From Clostridia bacterium (GTDB taxonomy: Bacteria > Bacillota > Clostridia > TANB77 > CAG-508), in NCBI GenBank assembly GCA_900754285.1, contig CAAECB010000046.1:1-63652 (forward strand): 63,652 nt of DNA, read 5' to 3'. The position numbers and the translations under genes are program-made. Below are positions 18,668 through 27,326 of this stretch, one piece after another. The notes beneath the pieces are model-generated. The model ran no database searches and was not told where the DNA came from. It saw nothing but the letters and a program-made list of their open reading frames with translations. How positions within the stretch are numbered: position 1 is the stretch's first letter; the number at the start of each line of letters is the position of its first letter.

Positions 18668-19355
18668 ATGATAGAATCAAAACCATGGGAATGGAACAAA
18701 TTAAATGAAAAAGGGCAAAAACAGTGGAAAGAACCATGTATAGAATCATATTATTTAATAAACAGATGGAAAAAGCAAAACAAAAAAGATTTTTTAGACA
18801 TAGGATGTGGATTAGGGAGACATACTATTCAATTTGCCAAAAATGGATTTAATGTAAATGGAATAGATTTATCAGAAGAAGCAATAAAAACAACAAAAGA
18901 ATGGTTAGAAAAAGAAGGGCTAAAAGCCAATATAAAAAAATCAGACATGCTACAACTGCCATATCCAAAAGAGAGTATGGACTGCATACTATGTAGAAAT
19001 GTAATATCACACACAGACACAGAAGGAATAAAAATTATAATAGAGCAAATATATAATATTTTAAGAAAAAATGGGGAATGCTTTTTGACATTAGGTTCAA
19101 AAAATGCAGAAACATTTAAAAATAAAAACAACCCAAGAAAAGATGCAAACACAGCAATAAGAATGGATGAAGGTCCAGAGAAGCGGGGTACCACATTTTT
19201 ATGCAGATATGGAAATAATACCAGAATTATTTAAGAATTTTAAGATTGAATATTTAGCACAAGTACAAGATTTTAAACAACAAAAAGAAGGAAATTTTAA
19301 AACATTCTGGCACTATATATTGCTAATACGAAAGGAAAGTGATAAAAATCAATAA
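18668..19355 (+). pseudogene. Class I SAM-dependent methyltransferase, single frameshift
   Basis: The first frame (18668 to about 19183) has LDIGCGLGRHTIQFA (SAM-binding motif I), GIDLSEEAI and LRKNGECFLTLGS (motif post I to III). It then runs off as RGTTFLCRYGNN and stops at 19234. One frame over, SGVPHFYADMEIIPELF continues with the expected C-terminus to 19355 (WHYILLIRK). The shift lies at about 19181-19190, in GAAGCGGGGTA. One base gained or lost restores a protein of about 228 aa. It could be a real mutation or an assembly error in a short G run. Start: CAAGGAGGAAAT precedes ATG 18668. Confidence 0.85.
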
Positions 19356-20016
19356 CATTTTGGTAACAATTACTGGAGCGAGTGGAGCAGGGAAAAGTAC
19401 AATTATAAAAGAATTAGTAAAAAGAAATCCAGAAAAATATTTACAAATACCTACATATACAACACGAACATTAAGACTGGGAGAAAAACAAGGAGAACAG
19501 CATTATTTTATTCAAAAAGAGGAATACCAGAAATTAAAACAAAAGAAAAAAATGTTAGCATGTTCAACAGTTGAAAATGAATTTTATGGAGTACCAAAAA
19601 TAGATTTAAGAAATCCAATATATAAAAATAAAATTATAATAATAGATATAGGAGCAAAAGGAGTAAGACAATTAAAAAAAACATATAAAAATATAATATC
19701 AATATATATAATGCCACCAACACCAGAGCGAATAAAGCAAAATAGAAATCAGAATAGATTACAAAGAAGTATAGAACAAATAAAATATGCTAGAGAAGTG
19801 TGCAATTGGCTAGTAATAAATGATAATTTAGAAAAATCAACAAACGAGATAGAAAAAGTATTACAAATAATCCATAAAAGTGGAGAAAATGTGGAAAAGA
19901 TACCACATAAAGATATAGAATTTTTATATAAAAAAAGCATGAAAAACCCGAAAAATAAAAGTTTTTTAGAAAATTTTTATCAACGAGAAAAACACTCAGA
20001 AGAAATAAGCATATAA
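19339..20016 (+). CDS. Guanylate kinase homologue
   Basis: P-loop nucleoside monophosphate kinase of the guanylate kinase group. Seen: Walker A GASGAGKST, the GMP-binding segment PTYTTRTLRLGEKQGEQHYF (normally TTRxxRxGExxGxDYxF), FYGVPK, and a lid-like ERIKQNRNQNR. It differs from housekeeping Gmk in the EQHYF sequence and in a 25-residue basic tail, so it may be a paralogue. Start: no ATG is available. GTG 19339 is only 3 bases after AAAGGA, and an in-frame ATA at 19342 has better spacing. It overlaps the tail of the methyltransferase by 17 bases. 225 aa. Confidence 0.7.
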   Translation: MIKINNILVTITGASGAGKSTIIKELVKRNPEKYLQIPTYTTRTLRLGEKQGEQHYFIQKEEYQKLKQKKKMLACSTVENEFYGVPKIDLRNPIYKNKIIIIDIGAKGVRQLKKTYKNIISIYIMPPTPERIKQNRNQNRLQRSIEQIKYAREVCNWLVINDNLEKSTNEIEKVLQIIHKSGENVEKIPHKDIEFLYKKSMKNPKNKSFLENFYQREKHSEEISI

Positions 20017-20035
20017 AAATAAGGAGGAAAATAAC

Positions 20036-20599
20036 ATGAAAGAATTAAATAAATGGGTAGATGTCAGAAAAAAACAAGTAAGAGAAGTAACAGATATGGA
20101 TATTACAATAAAAAAATTACAAGATAAAAATACATATATAACATTAAAAGAAGTAAAAGCAGTAGAACAACCATATAATGTATATATAAATGGAGAACGA
20201 GTAAAAAAATTAGACAAAGGCTTTACAATAATAGAATATACACCACTTGACAAAAAATATAATGTACGAATACATTTAAATGAAAAAAAAGAAATACTAG
20301 AATATTATTTTGACATAATAGCAGAAAACAAAATAAAAGATGGAATACCATATTATAATGATTTATATCTAGATGTAGTATATTTTCAACCAGCAGCAAC
20401 AAAAGAAGGAACATATATACAACTAGCAGATTGCAACGAATTAGAGCAAGCACTAAAAGACAATATTATAGACCAAGAGCAATTTGATATGGCATATAGA
20501 GAAGCGGAAAATTTAATGAAAGAAATAAAAGAAAAGAAAAATTGGTATGTCAACAGAGGATTAAAAGATTATTGGGAGATAAAAAAAGTGGCACAATAA
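20036..20599 (+). CDS. DUF402 family protein (possible nucleotide phosphatase)
   Basis: Matches DUF402, a beta-barrel family that includes nucleoside di/triphosphatases and FomD. Seen: the barrel strands with VRIHLNEKKEILEYYFDI, the conserved DLYLDVVYFQP (metal-binding Asp), then LADCNELEQALKDNIIDQEQFDMAYREA, the family's typical acidic helix hairpin. 187 aa is standard. Start: AAGGAGGAAAATAAC precedes ATG 20036. It follows the guanylate kinase homologue by 19 bases, so a shared transcript and a nucleotide-related role are plausible. Confidence 0.7.
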   Translation: MKELNKWVDVRKKQVREVTDMDITIKKLQDKNTYITLKEVKAVEQPYNVYINGERVKKLDKGFTIIEYTPLDKKYNVRIHLNEKKEILEYYFDIIAENKIKDGIPYYNDLYLDVVYFQPAATKEGTYIQLADCNELEQALKDNIIDQEQFDMAYREAENLMKEIKEKKNWYVNRGLKDYWEIKKVAQ

Positions 20600-20619
20600 G
20601 CAAAAATGAGAATAAAATA

Positions 20620-20649
20620 ATTGACAAAGTCAAAAAAACGTGATAAAAT
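20620..20649 (+). promoter_or_regulatory. Promoter of the rpsF-ssb-rpsR operon
   Basis: TTGACA (20620-20625), 18-base spacer, TAAAAT (20644-20649) preceded by TGA (extended -10). The start point would be near 20656, inside the hairpin that follows, so promoter and upstream terminator overlap. Confidence 0.75.
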
Positions 20650-20679
20650 AGCACTGTTCAAGAAAAGTGCTATTTTTTT
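20650..20679 (+). terminator. Terminator of the DUF402 unit, overlapping the rpsF promoter
   Basis: Stem AGCACT/AGTGCT plus seven T. It terminates transcripts entering from upstream. Because the rpsF start point falls within its left arm, it should not attenuate rpsF. A second small hairpin, ACTCAC/GTGGGT (about 20688-20710), lies in the rpsF leader and might be the S6:S18 autoregulatory site, but I could not match the consensus. Confidence 0.7.
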
Positions 20680-20736
20680 GAATCTCTACTCACAAAGCCA
20701 AAAAGTGGGTTAAAAATCCAAAGGGAGGTGAAATCA

Positions 20737-21021
20737 ATGAATAAATACGAAAGTGTTATCATTGTAAATCCAAATTTAGATGAAGCAGGAGTAAAAGCTT
20801 TAGAAGATAAATTTACAGGATTAATCAATGAAAATGGAAAAGTAGAATCAATCGACAAAATGGGAAAAAGAAAATTAGCTTATGAAATCAAAAAACAACA
20901 AGAAGGAATATACGAAATAATCAATTTTGAATCAAATCCAGAAGCTATAGCAGAATTAGAAAGAATCTACAGAATAACAGATGATATAATGAAATATATC
21001 ATAGTAAGAAAAGACCAATAG
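20737..21021 (+). CDS. rpsF: 30S ribosomal protein S6
   Basis: Small-subunit protein that binds 16S rRNA as a dimer with S18. Seen: YESVIIVNPNLDEAG, IDKMGKRKLAYEIKK and YIINFES-like EIINFESNPEAIAELERIYRITDDIMKYIIVR, all diagnostic of S6. 94 aa. The start at 20737 is chosen because GGGAGG at 20723-20728 is correctly placed; the in-frame GTG at 20728 overlaps that site. First gene of the conserved rpsF-ssb-rpsR operon, with its partner S18 two genes on. Confidence 0.98.
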   Translation: MNKYESVIIVNPNLDEAGVKALEDKFTGLINENGKVESIDKMGKRKLAYEIKKQQEGIYEIINFESNPEAIAELERIYRITDDIMKYIIVRKDQ

Positions 21022-21082
21022 TCAAAAAACATTAAATAAAGAAAAGGGACCTTTATTTAAAGCAAAGAAAGGTGATAAGAAA

Positions 21083-21523
21083 ATGAACAAAGTAATATTA
21101 ATGGGAAGATTAACAAGAGACCCAGAAGTGAGATACACACAAACAAACAACACACTAGTAGCATCTTTTAGTTTAGCAGTAAACAGAAGATTTGCAAGAC
21201 AAGGAGAAGAAAGACAAGCAGATTTTATAAATATTGTAGCATGGAGCAAACTAGGAGAATTTTGCAGTAAATACTTTAAAAAAGGTCAACAAGTAGGAAT
21301 CATCGGAAGAATTCAAACAAGAACATGGGATGATGACCAAGGAGTAAAACATTATGTAACAGAAGTAGTTGCAGAAGAAGCATATTTTGCAGAAAGTAGA
21401 AGAGACGGAAACGGAGACTCTGGAACATTTGAAAATACTTTTGGAGCAACAGCACCAGGAAATATGGGTTCAATGGGTTCAGATTTTGAAGTAACATCTT
21501 CAACAGATGATTTACCATTCTAG
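21083..21523 (+). CDS. ssb: Single-stranded DNA-binding protein
   Basis: Essential OB-fold tetramer that coats ssDNA in replication and repair. Seen: MNKVILMGRLTRDPEVRYT at the N-terminus, FINIVAWSKLGEFCSKYFKKGQQV, a flexible Gly/Ser/Thr-rich tail, and the acidic tip DDLPF that recruits partner proteins. 146 aa. Start: AAAGGTGATAAG precedes ATG 21083. It sits between rpsF and rpsR in the canonical order. Confidence 0.99.
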   Translation: MNKVILMGRLTRDPEVRYTQTNNTLVASFSLAVNRRFARQGEERQADFINIVAWSKLGEFCSKYFKKGQQVGIIGRIQTRTWDDDQGVKHYVTEVVAEEAYFAESRRDGNGDSGTFENTFGATAPGNMGSMGSDFEVTSSTDDLPF

Positions 21524-21545
21524 TACTGAAAGGGGGAAATATAAA

Positions 21546-21824
21546 ATGGCAGACAAAAAACAAAATAGAAGAAACAACAAAAATTATGATGATGATTATA
21601 ATCCAAGATTCAGAAAACAAAGAAAAAAGGTATGTGTATTATGCAGTGACAAAAACTTTGAATTAGACTACAAAAATGCAGACCAATTAAAGAAATTTGT
21701 TAATGATAAAGGAAAAATATTACCAAGAAGAACAACAGGTGCATGCAGCAAACATCAAAGAGATATAACAACAGCAGTAAAAAGAGCAAGACATATAGCA
21801 ATACTACCATATGCACAAAACTAA
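21546..21824 (+). CDS. rpsR: 30S ribosomal protein S18
   Basis: Partner of S6 on the platform of the small subunit. Seen: a basic start, KKVCVLCSDKNFELDYKN (two Cys, likely part of a zinc site), LPRRTTGACSKHQRDIT and VKRARHIAILPY, the S18 core. 92 aa. The start at 21546 follows GAAAGGGGGAAA; an earlier in-frame ATG overlaps the end of ssb and has no ribosome site. Two C residues in CVLC plus ACSKH suggest the zinc-binding form of S18. Confidence 0.98.
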   Translation: MADKKQNRRNNKNYDDDYNPRFRKQRKKVCVLCSDKNFELDYKNADQLKKFVNDKGKILPRRTTGACSKHQRDITTAVKRARHIAILPYAQN

Positions 21825-21835
21825 TTAATGACAAT

Positions 21836-21862
21836 AAAAAGCGTTGGATTTCCAACGTTTTT
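21836..21862 (+). terminator. Intrinsic terminator of the rpsF operon
   Basis: Stem AAAAGCGTTGGA/TCCAACGTTTTT with a short loop, 12 bases after the rpsR stop. Confidence 0.85.
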
Positions 21863-21869
21863 AAAAACC

Positions 21870-21912
21870 AAAAAAGACATGAAAGACTAAAAAGTCAATC
21901 ATGTCTTTTTTG
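21870..21912. terminator. Bidirectional terminator
   Basis: Perfect 13-bp stem AAAAAAGACATGA/TCATGTCTTTTTT with A and T runs on both sides. It backs up the rpsR terminator and closes the convergent minus-strand gene that ends at 21914. Confidence 0.85.
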
Positions 21913-21913
21913 G

Positions 21914-22702
21914 TTAAATACTGAACAAAGCAAATTGCTTATTCAGCTCATCAAGTAACTTTTGTTCAATAGGTTCATAAACGTGAATTACCAAAGATTG
22001 GCCATGTCGTTCATCACTCTTTGGAATAACTGACAATGATGAAAAAATCGGCATATCTCTAGAGCAACAAATGTTGTATTTCGACAACATATAAATGTTC
22101 TTCTTAGGAAAACTGCCTTTTTCCAGCCCAAGCTGTAGAGAAAGAGATGGTCTATCCAAATCATTAAACATAAATGAGATGGAAAAATGATTGTCACTAC
22201 TAATGCTTATATGAGAACGAACACCTGTAATAAGCATAGCATTAATAATACACGAAAAAGCTTCCAATTCATCAAACGGTTTTCTCAAATTCAATTTGAA
22301 ATCAAATAGAGAAAATGAATTCCCATAACTTACAGATGGAAAACTATAAAGTTTGCACTTGTTATCTGGCAAATCATTGTATGATTCACAGATATATACA
22401 GTAATAAAACTACCAGAATAGTCTGTTTCAAAAAACAAAATCGATTTTGAGAATTGAATCTCAGAAACCAGTCCTTCGATTTCAAAATCAACATCTTCAA
22501 CATCTCTATTTACTGTGATAGAAGGATATTTCCTGCCTCTGTAAATTTCAATAGTAATGAATTCGGTACCATCATCAGCCTTTCTTAAAAATAATTTTGC
22601 CGAGTTACCCTGGCCAGAAATCATCATTTTGTTAAACAAATAACAAATTGACTCTAACTCTGGAAAAAGGGTCCGCAGATTAAAAGTTACTTCTTGTCTC
22701 AT
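21914..22702 (-). CDS. Unrecognised 262-aa protein of unusual composition
   Basis: I do not recognise a family. The sequence appears to have two similar halves. Residues about 1-115 begin VTFNLRTLFPELESICYLFNKMMISGQGNSAKLFL; residues about 125-240 begin FDFKLNLRKPFDELEAFSCIINAMLITGVRSHISI. Each half has a helix with xELExxxxxxNxMxIxG, followed by beta strands (ITIEIYRGRKYPSITV; ISFMFNDLDRPSLSLQL). That suggests an internal duplication of an alpha/beta domain. No membrane helix or signal remains once the start is set at 22702, where GGAGGA lies upstream. Its base composition is less A-rich than its neighbours, hinting at transfer. Confidence 0.6.
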   Translation of the reverse strand: MRQEVTFNLRTLFPELESICYLFNKMMISGQGNSAKLFLRKADDGTEFITIEIYRGRKYPSITVNRDVEDVDFEIEGLVSEIQFSKSILFFETDYSGSFITVYICESYNDLPDNKCKLYSFPSVSYGNSFSLFDFKLNLRKPFDELEAFSCIINAMLITGVRSHISISSDNHFSISFMFNDLDRPSLSLQLGLEKGSFPKKNIYMLSKYNICCSRDMPIFSSLSVIPKSDERHGQSLVIHVYEPIEQKLLDELNKQFALFSI

Positions 22703-22892
22703 AAAGAGATCCTCCTTATAAATAAATATTTTCCCATTTGGGATTACATATAGTATAACATAATTAACATAAATATACAACACACAAATACTTAGAAAAA
22801 CAATAAAAGTTGCAAAAAGATATAAAATATAGTAAAATATTAAAGAAAAAGCAACCAAAAAAGTAAAAAATTTTCAGAAAGGAAAATAAAAA

Positions 22893-24128
22893 ATGAAAGA
22901 AATAGAAGAATTAACAAAAAAAGTAGAAAAAGAAATAGAACCAGAATTTAAAAAAATAGAAGAAATATGTAAAAAAAATAGTATAAAAGTAATAGAAGCA
23001 TTCCAAAAATGCAATTTACAAGAAATGCACTTGCAAACCTCAACAGGATATGGAATAGATGAACCAGGAAGAAACAAAATAGAAGAAATATATGCACAAA
23101 TATTTAAAGCAGAGGACAGCTTAGTAAGAGCACAATTCATATCAGGAACACATGCACTAGCAATAACATTATCAGCATTATTAAGACCAAATGACACAAT
23201 GATAAGTATAACAGGAGCACCATATGACACATTACAAACAGTAATAGGATTAGGAGAAAATCCAAGCAAAAGTTCACTAAAATCATATGGAGTAAAGTAT
23301 GAACAAATTGAATTAATAAACAATGAATTTAATGAAAAAGAAATACAAGAAAGACTAAGCAAAAAAGATGTAAAATTAATAGAAATACAAAGATCAAGAG
23401 GATATTCAACAAGAAAAAGTTTAAACATAGAAAAAATAGAAAAAATAATAGCAAAAATAAGAGAAGTAAACAAAGAAGCAATAATAATGGTAGATAACTG
23501 CTATGGGGAATTTGTAGAAGAAAAAGAACCAATAGAAGTAGGAGCAGATATAGTAGTAGGGTCATTGATGAAAAACCTAGGAGCAGGAATAGCCACAAGT
23601 GGAGCATATATAGTAGGAAAAAAAGAATTAGTAGAAATGTGTGCAGAAAGACTAACAGCCCCAGGAATAGGAAAAGAAATAGGGCCATCATTAAACCAAA
23701 ATACAAGCTTATTAAAAGGACTATTTTTTGCACCACAAGTTGTAGCAAGCAGTTTAAAAACAGCAGTATTTGCAAGTAAAATATTAGAAGAATTAGGATA
23801 TAATGTAGAGCCAAAATACAATGAAAAAAGAGCAGATATAGTACAAACAATCCATTTAGGAAGCAAAGAAAAATTAATAAAATTTTGCCAAGGAATACAA
23901 AAAGGCTCACCAATAGACAGTAATGTAATACCAGAACCAGGAGACATGGGAGGATATGAAGATAAAGTAATAATGGCAGCAGGAACATTCACTGAAGGTT
24001 CAACAATAGAATTAAGTTGTGATGGACCAATACGAGAACCATATATAGCATATATGCAAGGAGGATTAACATATGAATATGGAAAATATGGAATCCTAAA
24101 AGCAATAGAAGAAATGCAAAAGAAATAA
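22893..24128 (+). CDS. PLP-dependent methionine gamma-lyase-like protein (aluminium-resistance family)
   Basis: Member of the PF06838 group of fold-type I PLP enzymes, often annotated as aluminium resistance protein or cystathionine beta-lyase-like. Seen: HLQTSTGYGIDEPGRN, FISGTHALAITLSALLRPND, GAPYDTLQTVIG, the cofactor-binding MVDNCYGEF, and the probable PLP lysine in VVGSLMKNLGAG, then GDMGGYEDKVIMAAGTFTEGSTIELSCDGP. 411 aa is typical. Start: AGAAAGGAAAATAAAA precedes ATG 22893. It is followed by a flavoprotein and a YigZ protein in the same direction. Confidence 0.88.
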   Translation: MKEIEELTKKVEKEIEPEFKKIEEICKKNSIKVIEAFQKCNLQEMHLQTSTGYGIDEPGRNKIEEIYAQIFKAEDSLVRAQFISGTHALAITLSALLRPNDTMISITGAPYDTLQTVIGLGENPSKSSLKSYGVKYEQIELINNEFNEKEIQERLSKKDVKLIEIQRSRGYSTRKSLNIEKIEKIIAKIREVNKEAIIMVDNCYGEFVEEKEPIEVGADIVVGSLMKNLGAGIATSGAYIVGKKELVEMCAERLTAPGIGKEIGPSLNQNTSLLKGLFFAPQVVASSLKTAVFASKILEELGYNVEPKYNEKRADIVQTIHLGSKEKLIKFCQGIQKGSPIDSNVIPEPGDMGGYEDKVIMAAGTFTEGSTIELSCDGPIREPYIAYMQGGLTYEYGKYGILKAIEEMQKK

Positions 24129-24199
24129 ACTATAAAATCAAAATAAAAAACAAATACAAGTAAAAAGCAAAAAATAAAAAGTAAAAGGAATGATAAAAG

Positions 24200-25465
24200 T
24201 TGAAAACAATAATTATAGGAGGAGGCCCTGCAGGAATGATGGCTGCAATAAGTGCCGCAGAGAATGAAAATCCAAAAGATGAAGTTGTAATTATAGAAAA
24301 AAACAATATGTTAGGAAAAAAATTACTAATAACAGGAAAAGGAAGATGTAATATAACATCATCACTAGAAATAGAAGAATTCATAAAAAACACACCAGGA
24401 AATGGAATGTTTTTATATAGCAGTTTTCAACAATTTAACAATAAAGACATAATAAGATTTTTGCAAAAAGAAGGATTAGAAGTAAAAGAAGAAAGAGGAA
24501 ACAGAATATTTCCAACAACAGACAAATCAGTAGATGTATTAAACTGTTTCATAAAAAAATTAAAAGAATTAAAAGTAAAAATATATCTAAATGAAAATGT
24601 AAAACAAATAATAACAAAACAAATAGGAGAAGAACAAAAAGCAGTAGGAGTAAAAACAGAAAAAAGAACAATAGAAGCAGATAAAATAATATTAGCGACA
24701 GGAGGAAAAAGTTATCCATTAACAGGCTCAACAGGAGAAGGATATAAAATGGCCGAAGAAATAGGACACACAGTAACAGAAATAAAGCCATCATTAGTAC
24801 CATTAGAAACATATGAAGTAGAAAAAGAATTACAAGGACTATCATTAAAAAATGTAAAAATTCAATTAATAGATACATCAAAAAAACATATAATATATGA
24901 AGATTTTGGAGAAATGCTATTCACACATTTTGGAGTATCAGGACCAATAATCTTAAGCAGTTCAGCACATTTAGTAAGATATAAAAATATAAACGAGTTA
25001 TTTAAACAAAGAAAAATAATATTAAAAATAGATTTAAAACCAGCCTTAACAGTAGAAAAACTAAATGACAGAATATTAAGAGATTTTGAAGAAGAAAAGA
25101 ACAAACAATTTAAAAACAGTTTAAATAAATTACTGCCGCAAAAAATGATAAACACAGTAATAAAAATGAGTGAAATAAATCCACAAAAACAAGTAAACAC
25201 AATAACAAAACAAGAAAGAATGAAATTAATAGAAGTCTTAAAAGGACTAAAACTAGAAATAAAAAAATTTAGACCAATAGAAGAAGCAATAATAACAAGT
25301 GGAGGAATAAAAATAAAAGAAATAAATCCAAAAACAATGGAATCAAAAAAAGTAAAAGGACTATATTTTGCAGGAGAAATAATAGATGTAGACAGTTATA
25401 CAGGAGGATTTAATTTACAAATAGCATATTCAACAGGATATGTAGCAGGAAAAAATCAGACATAA
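24200..25465 (+). CDS. FAD-dependent flavoprotein (HI0933/YhiN family)
   Basis: Flavoprotein of unknown reaction. Seen: the dinucleotide-binding start TIIIGGGPAGMMAAISAAE, VVIIEKNNMLGKKLLITGKGRCNIT (family hallmark), DKIILATGGKSYPLTGSTGEGY, and the C-terminal SGGIKIKEINPKTMESKKVKGLYFAGEIIDVDSYTGGFNLQIA, which closes the FAD site. 421 aa. Start: TTG at 24200 with AAAGGAA upstream; no in-frame ATG fits. It lies 71 bases after the PLP gene and 28 before the YigZ gene. Confidence 0.9.
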   Translation: MKTIIIGGGPAGMMAAISAAENENPKDEVVIIEKNNMLGKKLLITGKGRCNITSSLEIEEFIKNTPGNGMFLYSSFQQFNNKDIIRFLQKEGLEVKEERGNRIFPTTDKSVDVLNCFIKKLKELKVKIYLNENVKQIITKQIGEEQKAVGVKTEKRTIEADKIILATGGKSYPLTGSTGEGYKMAEEIGHTVTEIKPSLVPLETYEVEKELQGLSLKNVKIQLIDTSKKHIIYEDFGEMLFTHFGVSGPIILSSSAHLVRYKNINELFKQRKIILKIDLKPALTVEKLNDRILRDFEEEKNKQFKNSLNKLLPQKMINTVIKMSEINPQKQVNTITKQERMKLIEVLKGLKLEIKKFRPIEEAIITSGGIKIKEINPKTMESKKVKGLYFAGEIIDVDSYTGGFNLQIAYSTGYVAGKNQT

Positions 25466-25493
25466 AGAAAAAAGTAAAATTATAGGAGGATAA

Positions 25494-26132
25494 ATGGAAA
25501 ATTTTATCACAATAAAAGAAAATGTAACAGCAGAAATTACTGAAAAAAAATCAAAATTTATAGCAAATCTAATAAAAGTAAAGAACAAAGAAGAAGCAGA
25601 AAACGAAATAAATAAAATAAAAAAAGCATATCATGATGCAAGACATAATTGTATAGCATATAGAGTAATAGAAGAAGATAGAATTTTAGAAAAATCAAGT
25701 GATGATGGAGAGCCATCTGGAACAGCAGGTGGACCAATGTTAAACATATTGCAAAAAAGCAATTTGTGCAATGTAATAGTTGTAGTAACAAGATATTTTG
25801 GAGGAATATTATTAGGAACAGGAGGCTTAGTAAGAGCATATTCAGAAGCAACACAAAAATCAATAGAAAAATCAGAAAAAATAGAAATGATTTTAGGAAT
25901 AGAAATGGAAGCAAAAGTCGAATATAGTGAATATGAAAAATTTAAATATTATTGCCAAAAAAATCAAATAAAAATAGAAAAATCAAACTATAGCGAAAAA
26001 ATAATTTGTAAAATAGCATTAGAAAACAATAAAAAAGACCAAATAATAAAAGATTATAAAACAAAAAAAATAAATTTAGAAGAATTAACTGAAATAAATA
26101 AAAAAATCATTGAAAAAAGTATAATAAAATAA
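25494..26132 (+). CDS. YigZ/IMPACT family protein
   Basis: Conserved protein related to eukaryotic IMPACT, which in yeast regulates the Gcn2 kinase; the bacterial role is unsettled (some data suggest peptide or nucleotide binding). Seen: EKKSKFIANLIKVKNKEEAENEI, AYHDARHNCIAYRV, and the signature SDDGEPSGTAGGPMLNIL...VVVTRYFGGILLGTGGLVRAYSEAT, then the C-terminal ferredoxin-like half. 212 aa is standard. Start: AGGAGGATAA precedes ATG 25494. Confidence 0.92.
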   Translation: MENFITIKENVTAEITEKKSKFIANLIKVKNKEEAENEINKIKKAYHDARHNCIAYRVIEEDRILEKSSDDGEPSGTAGGPMLNILQKSNLCNVIVVVTRYFGGILLGTGGLVRAYSEATQKSIEKSEKIEMILGIEMEAKVEYSEYEKFKYYCQKNQIKIEKSNYSEKIICKIALENNKKDQIIKDYKTKKINLEELTEINKKIIEKSIIK

Positions 26133-26276
26133 CATTTTTATAAAAATAAATGGAAAATCCTTCCAATATACTTGCAATTGATGTAATAAACATATATAAT
26201 TTAATTGTAAAATTTTTACAGTACAAATAAGTACTAAAGATTAAGTGAAAAACTTAAAGAAAATAGGAGGGAAATC

Positions 26277-27095
26277 ATGAAAGAGAAAATAACAGTATTA
26301 ATTGCAGATGACAACCAAGATTTTAGCAAAACTCTTGCAGGATATCTAGAAAAGCAAGAAGATATGGAGGTTATAGGAATAGCAAAAGACGGAGCAGAAG
26401 CAGTAAACATGATTGCAAACACAATCCCAGATATAGCATTAATTGATATGATAATGCCACATTTAGATGGAATAGGTGTATTAGAAAAAATAGGAAATTT
26501 AAATCTGCCTAAAAGACCAACATGCATAATGCTTTCAGCAGTTGGACAAGATAAAATAACACAAAGGGCCATTTTGCTAGGAGCAGAATATTATGTAGTA
26601 AAACCATTTGACATAGAAGTTCTAATAAGCAGAATTCGTCAAATAAAAAATTATATACCAACAAACAATGGTAATAACTTTATTTCAAGAGAAGCAAAAC
26701 AACAATACATAGAAATACCAGCAGAAGAAAGAAGAGAAAAGAAAAATCTAGAAGCACTAGTAACAAATGTTATTCATGAAGTAGGAGTGCCAGCACACAT
26801 AAAAGGATATCAATATCTAAGAGAAGCAATAATAATGGTAGTAAATGATATTGATGTAATAAATCAAATAACAAAAAGTTTGTACCCAGAAATAGCTAGC
26901 AAATATTGTACAACCCCAAGCCGTGTAGAAAGAGCAATACGCCATGCAATAGAAGTAGCATGGGGAAGAGGCCAACAAGAAGCAGTAGAAAACATATTTG
27001 GATATACAATATCAGCAAGCAAAGGAAAGCCAACTAATAGCGAATTTATAGCAATGATTGCAGACAAATTACGCTTAGAATTAAAAACAGCATAA
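26277..27095 (+). CDS. spo0A: Sporulation master regulator Spo0A
   Basis: Response regulator that commits cells to sporulation when phosphorylated. Seen: a receiver domain (residues 1-125) with acidic pocket DD (IADDNQDF), phosphoacceptor Asp in LIDMIMPHLDGIGVLEKI, conserved Lys in VVKPFD; a variable linker; and the Spo0A-only DNA-binding domain (about 160-272) with VTNVIHEVGVPAHIKGYQYLREAI and SRVERAIRHAIEVAWGRG. 272 aa. Start: ATAGGAGGGAAATC precedes ATG 26277. No spo0F or spo0B is nearby; in clostridia orphan kinases phosphorylate it directly. The clearest evidence that this organism is a spore former. Confidence 0.98.
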   Translation: MKEKITVLIADDNQDFSKTLAGYLEKQEDMEVIGIAKDGAEAVNMIANTIPDIALIDMIMPHLDGIGVLEKIGNLNLPKRPTCIMLSAVGQDKITQRAILLGAEYYVVKPFDIEVLISRIRQIKNYIPTNNGNNFISREAKQQYIEIPAEERREKKNLEALVTNVIHEVGVPAHIKGYQYLREAIIMVVNDIDVINQITKSLYPEIASKYCTTPSRVERAIRHAIEVAWGRGQQEAVENIFGYTISASKGKPTNSEFIAMIADKLRLELKTA

Positions 27096-27183
27096 AAAAT
27101 ACAGAAAATTAAACTTTTCTTATTTATTGGTTCATGTTTTGATTATTAAAGATATGAATTTTAAATAGGAGGAGTTTTTTATT

Positions 27184-27210
27184 ATGGAAAAAATTGATTA
27201 TTTATTATAG
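27184..27210 (+). other. Seven-codon ORF behind a strong ribosome site
   Basis: TAGGAGGAG is followed by ATG and the short peptide MEKIDYLL, then TAG. It may be a leader peptide, the stump of a decayed gene, or chance. It ends 22 bases before the promoter of the next small transcript. Confidence 0.3.
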
Positions 27211-27231
27211 TATAAAAAACTATTTAGTTAC

Positions 27232-27260
27232 TTGTATTTTAGAAAAAAGTATGCTAATAT
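27232..27260 (+). promoter_or_regulatory. Promoter of the small-peptide mRNA
   Basis: TTGTAT (27232-27237), 17-base spacer, TAATAT (27255-27260), preceded by TGC (extended -10). The transcript would begin near 27267 and has a leader of about 60 nt with a hairpin ACCTTT/AAAGGT. Confidence 0.65.
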
Positions 27261-27326
27261 AGTGGCAACCTTTTCAAAGTCAGAAAGGTAAGGCTTTTAC
27301 TAAAGGACGGAAAGGGGGCAAATGAG

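Noticed and set aside
27261..27326. A metabolite riboswitch in the leader of the 36-codon ORF
   Set aside because: The GGCAACC and AAGGCTTTTACTAAAGG segments recall switch pieces, but no known consensus could be completed; a simple hairpin is all that can be supported.
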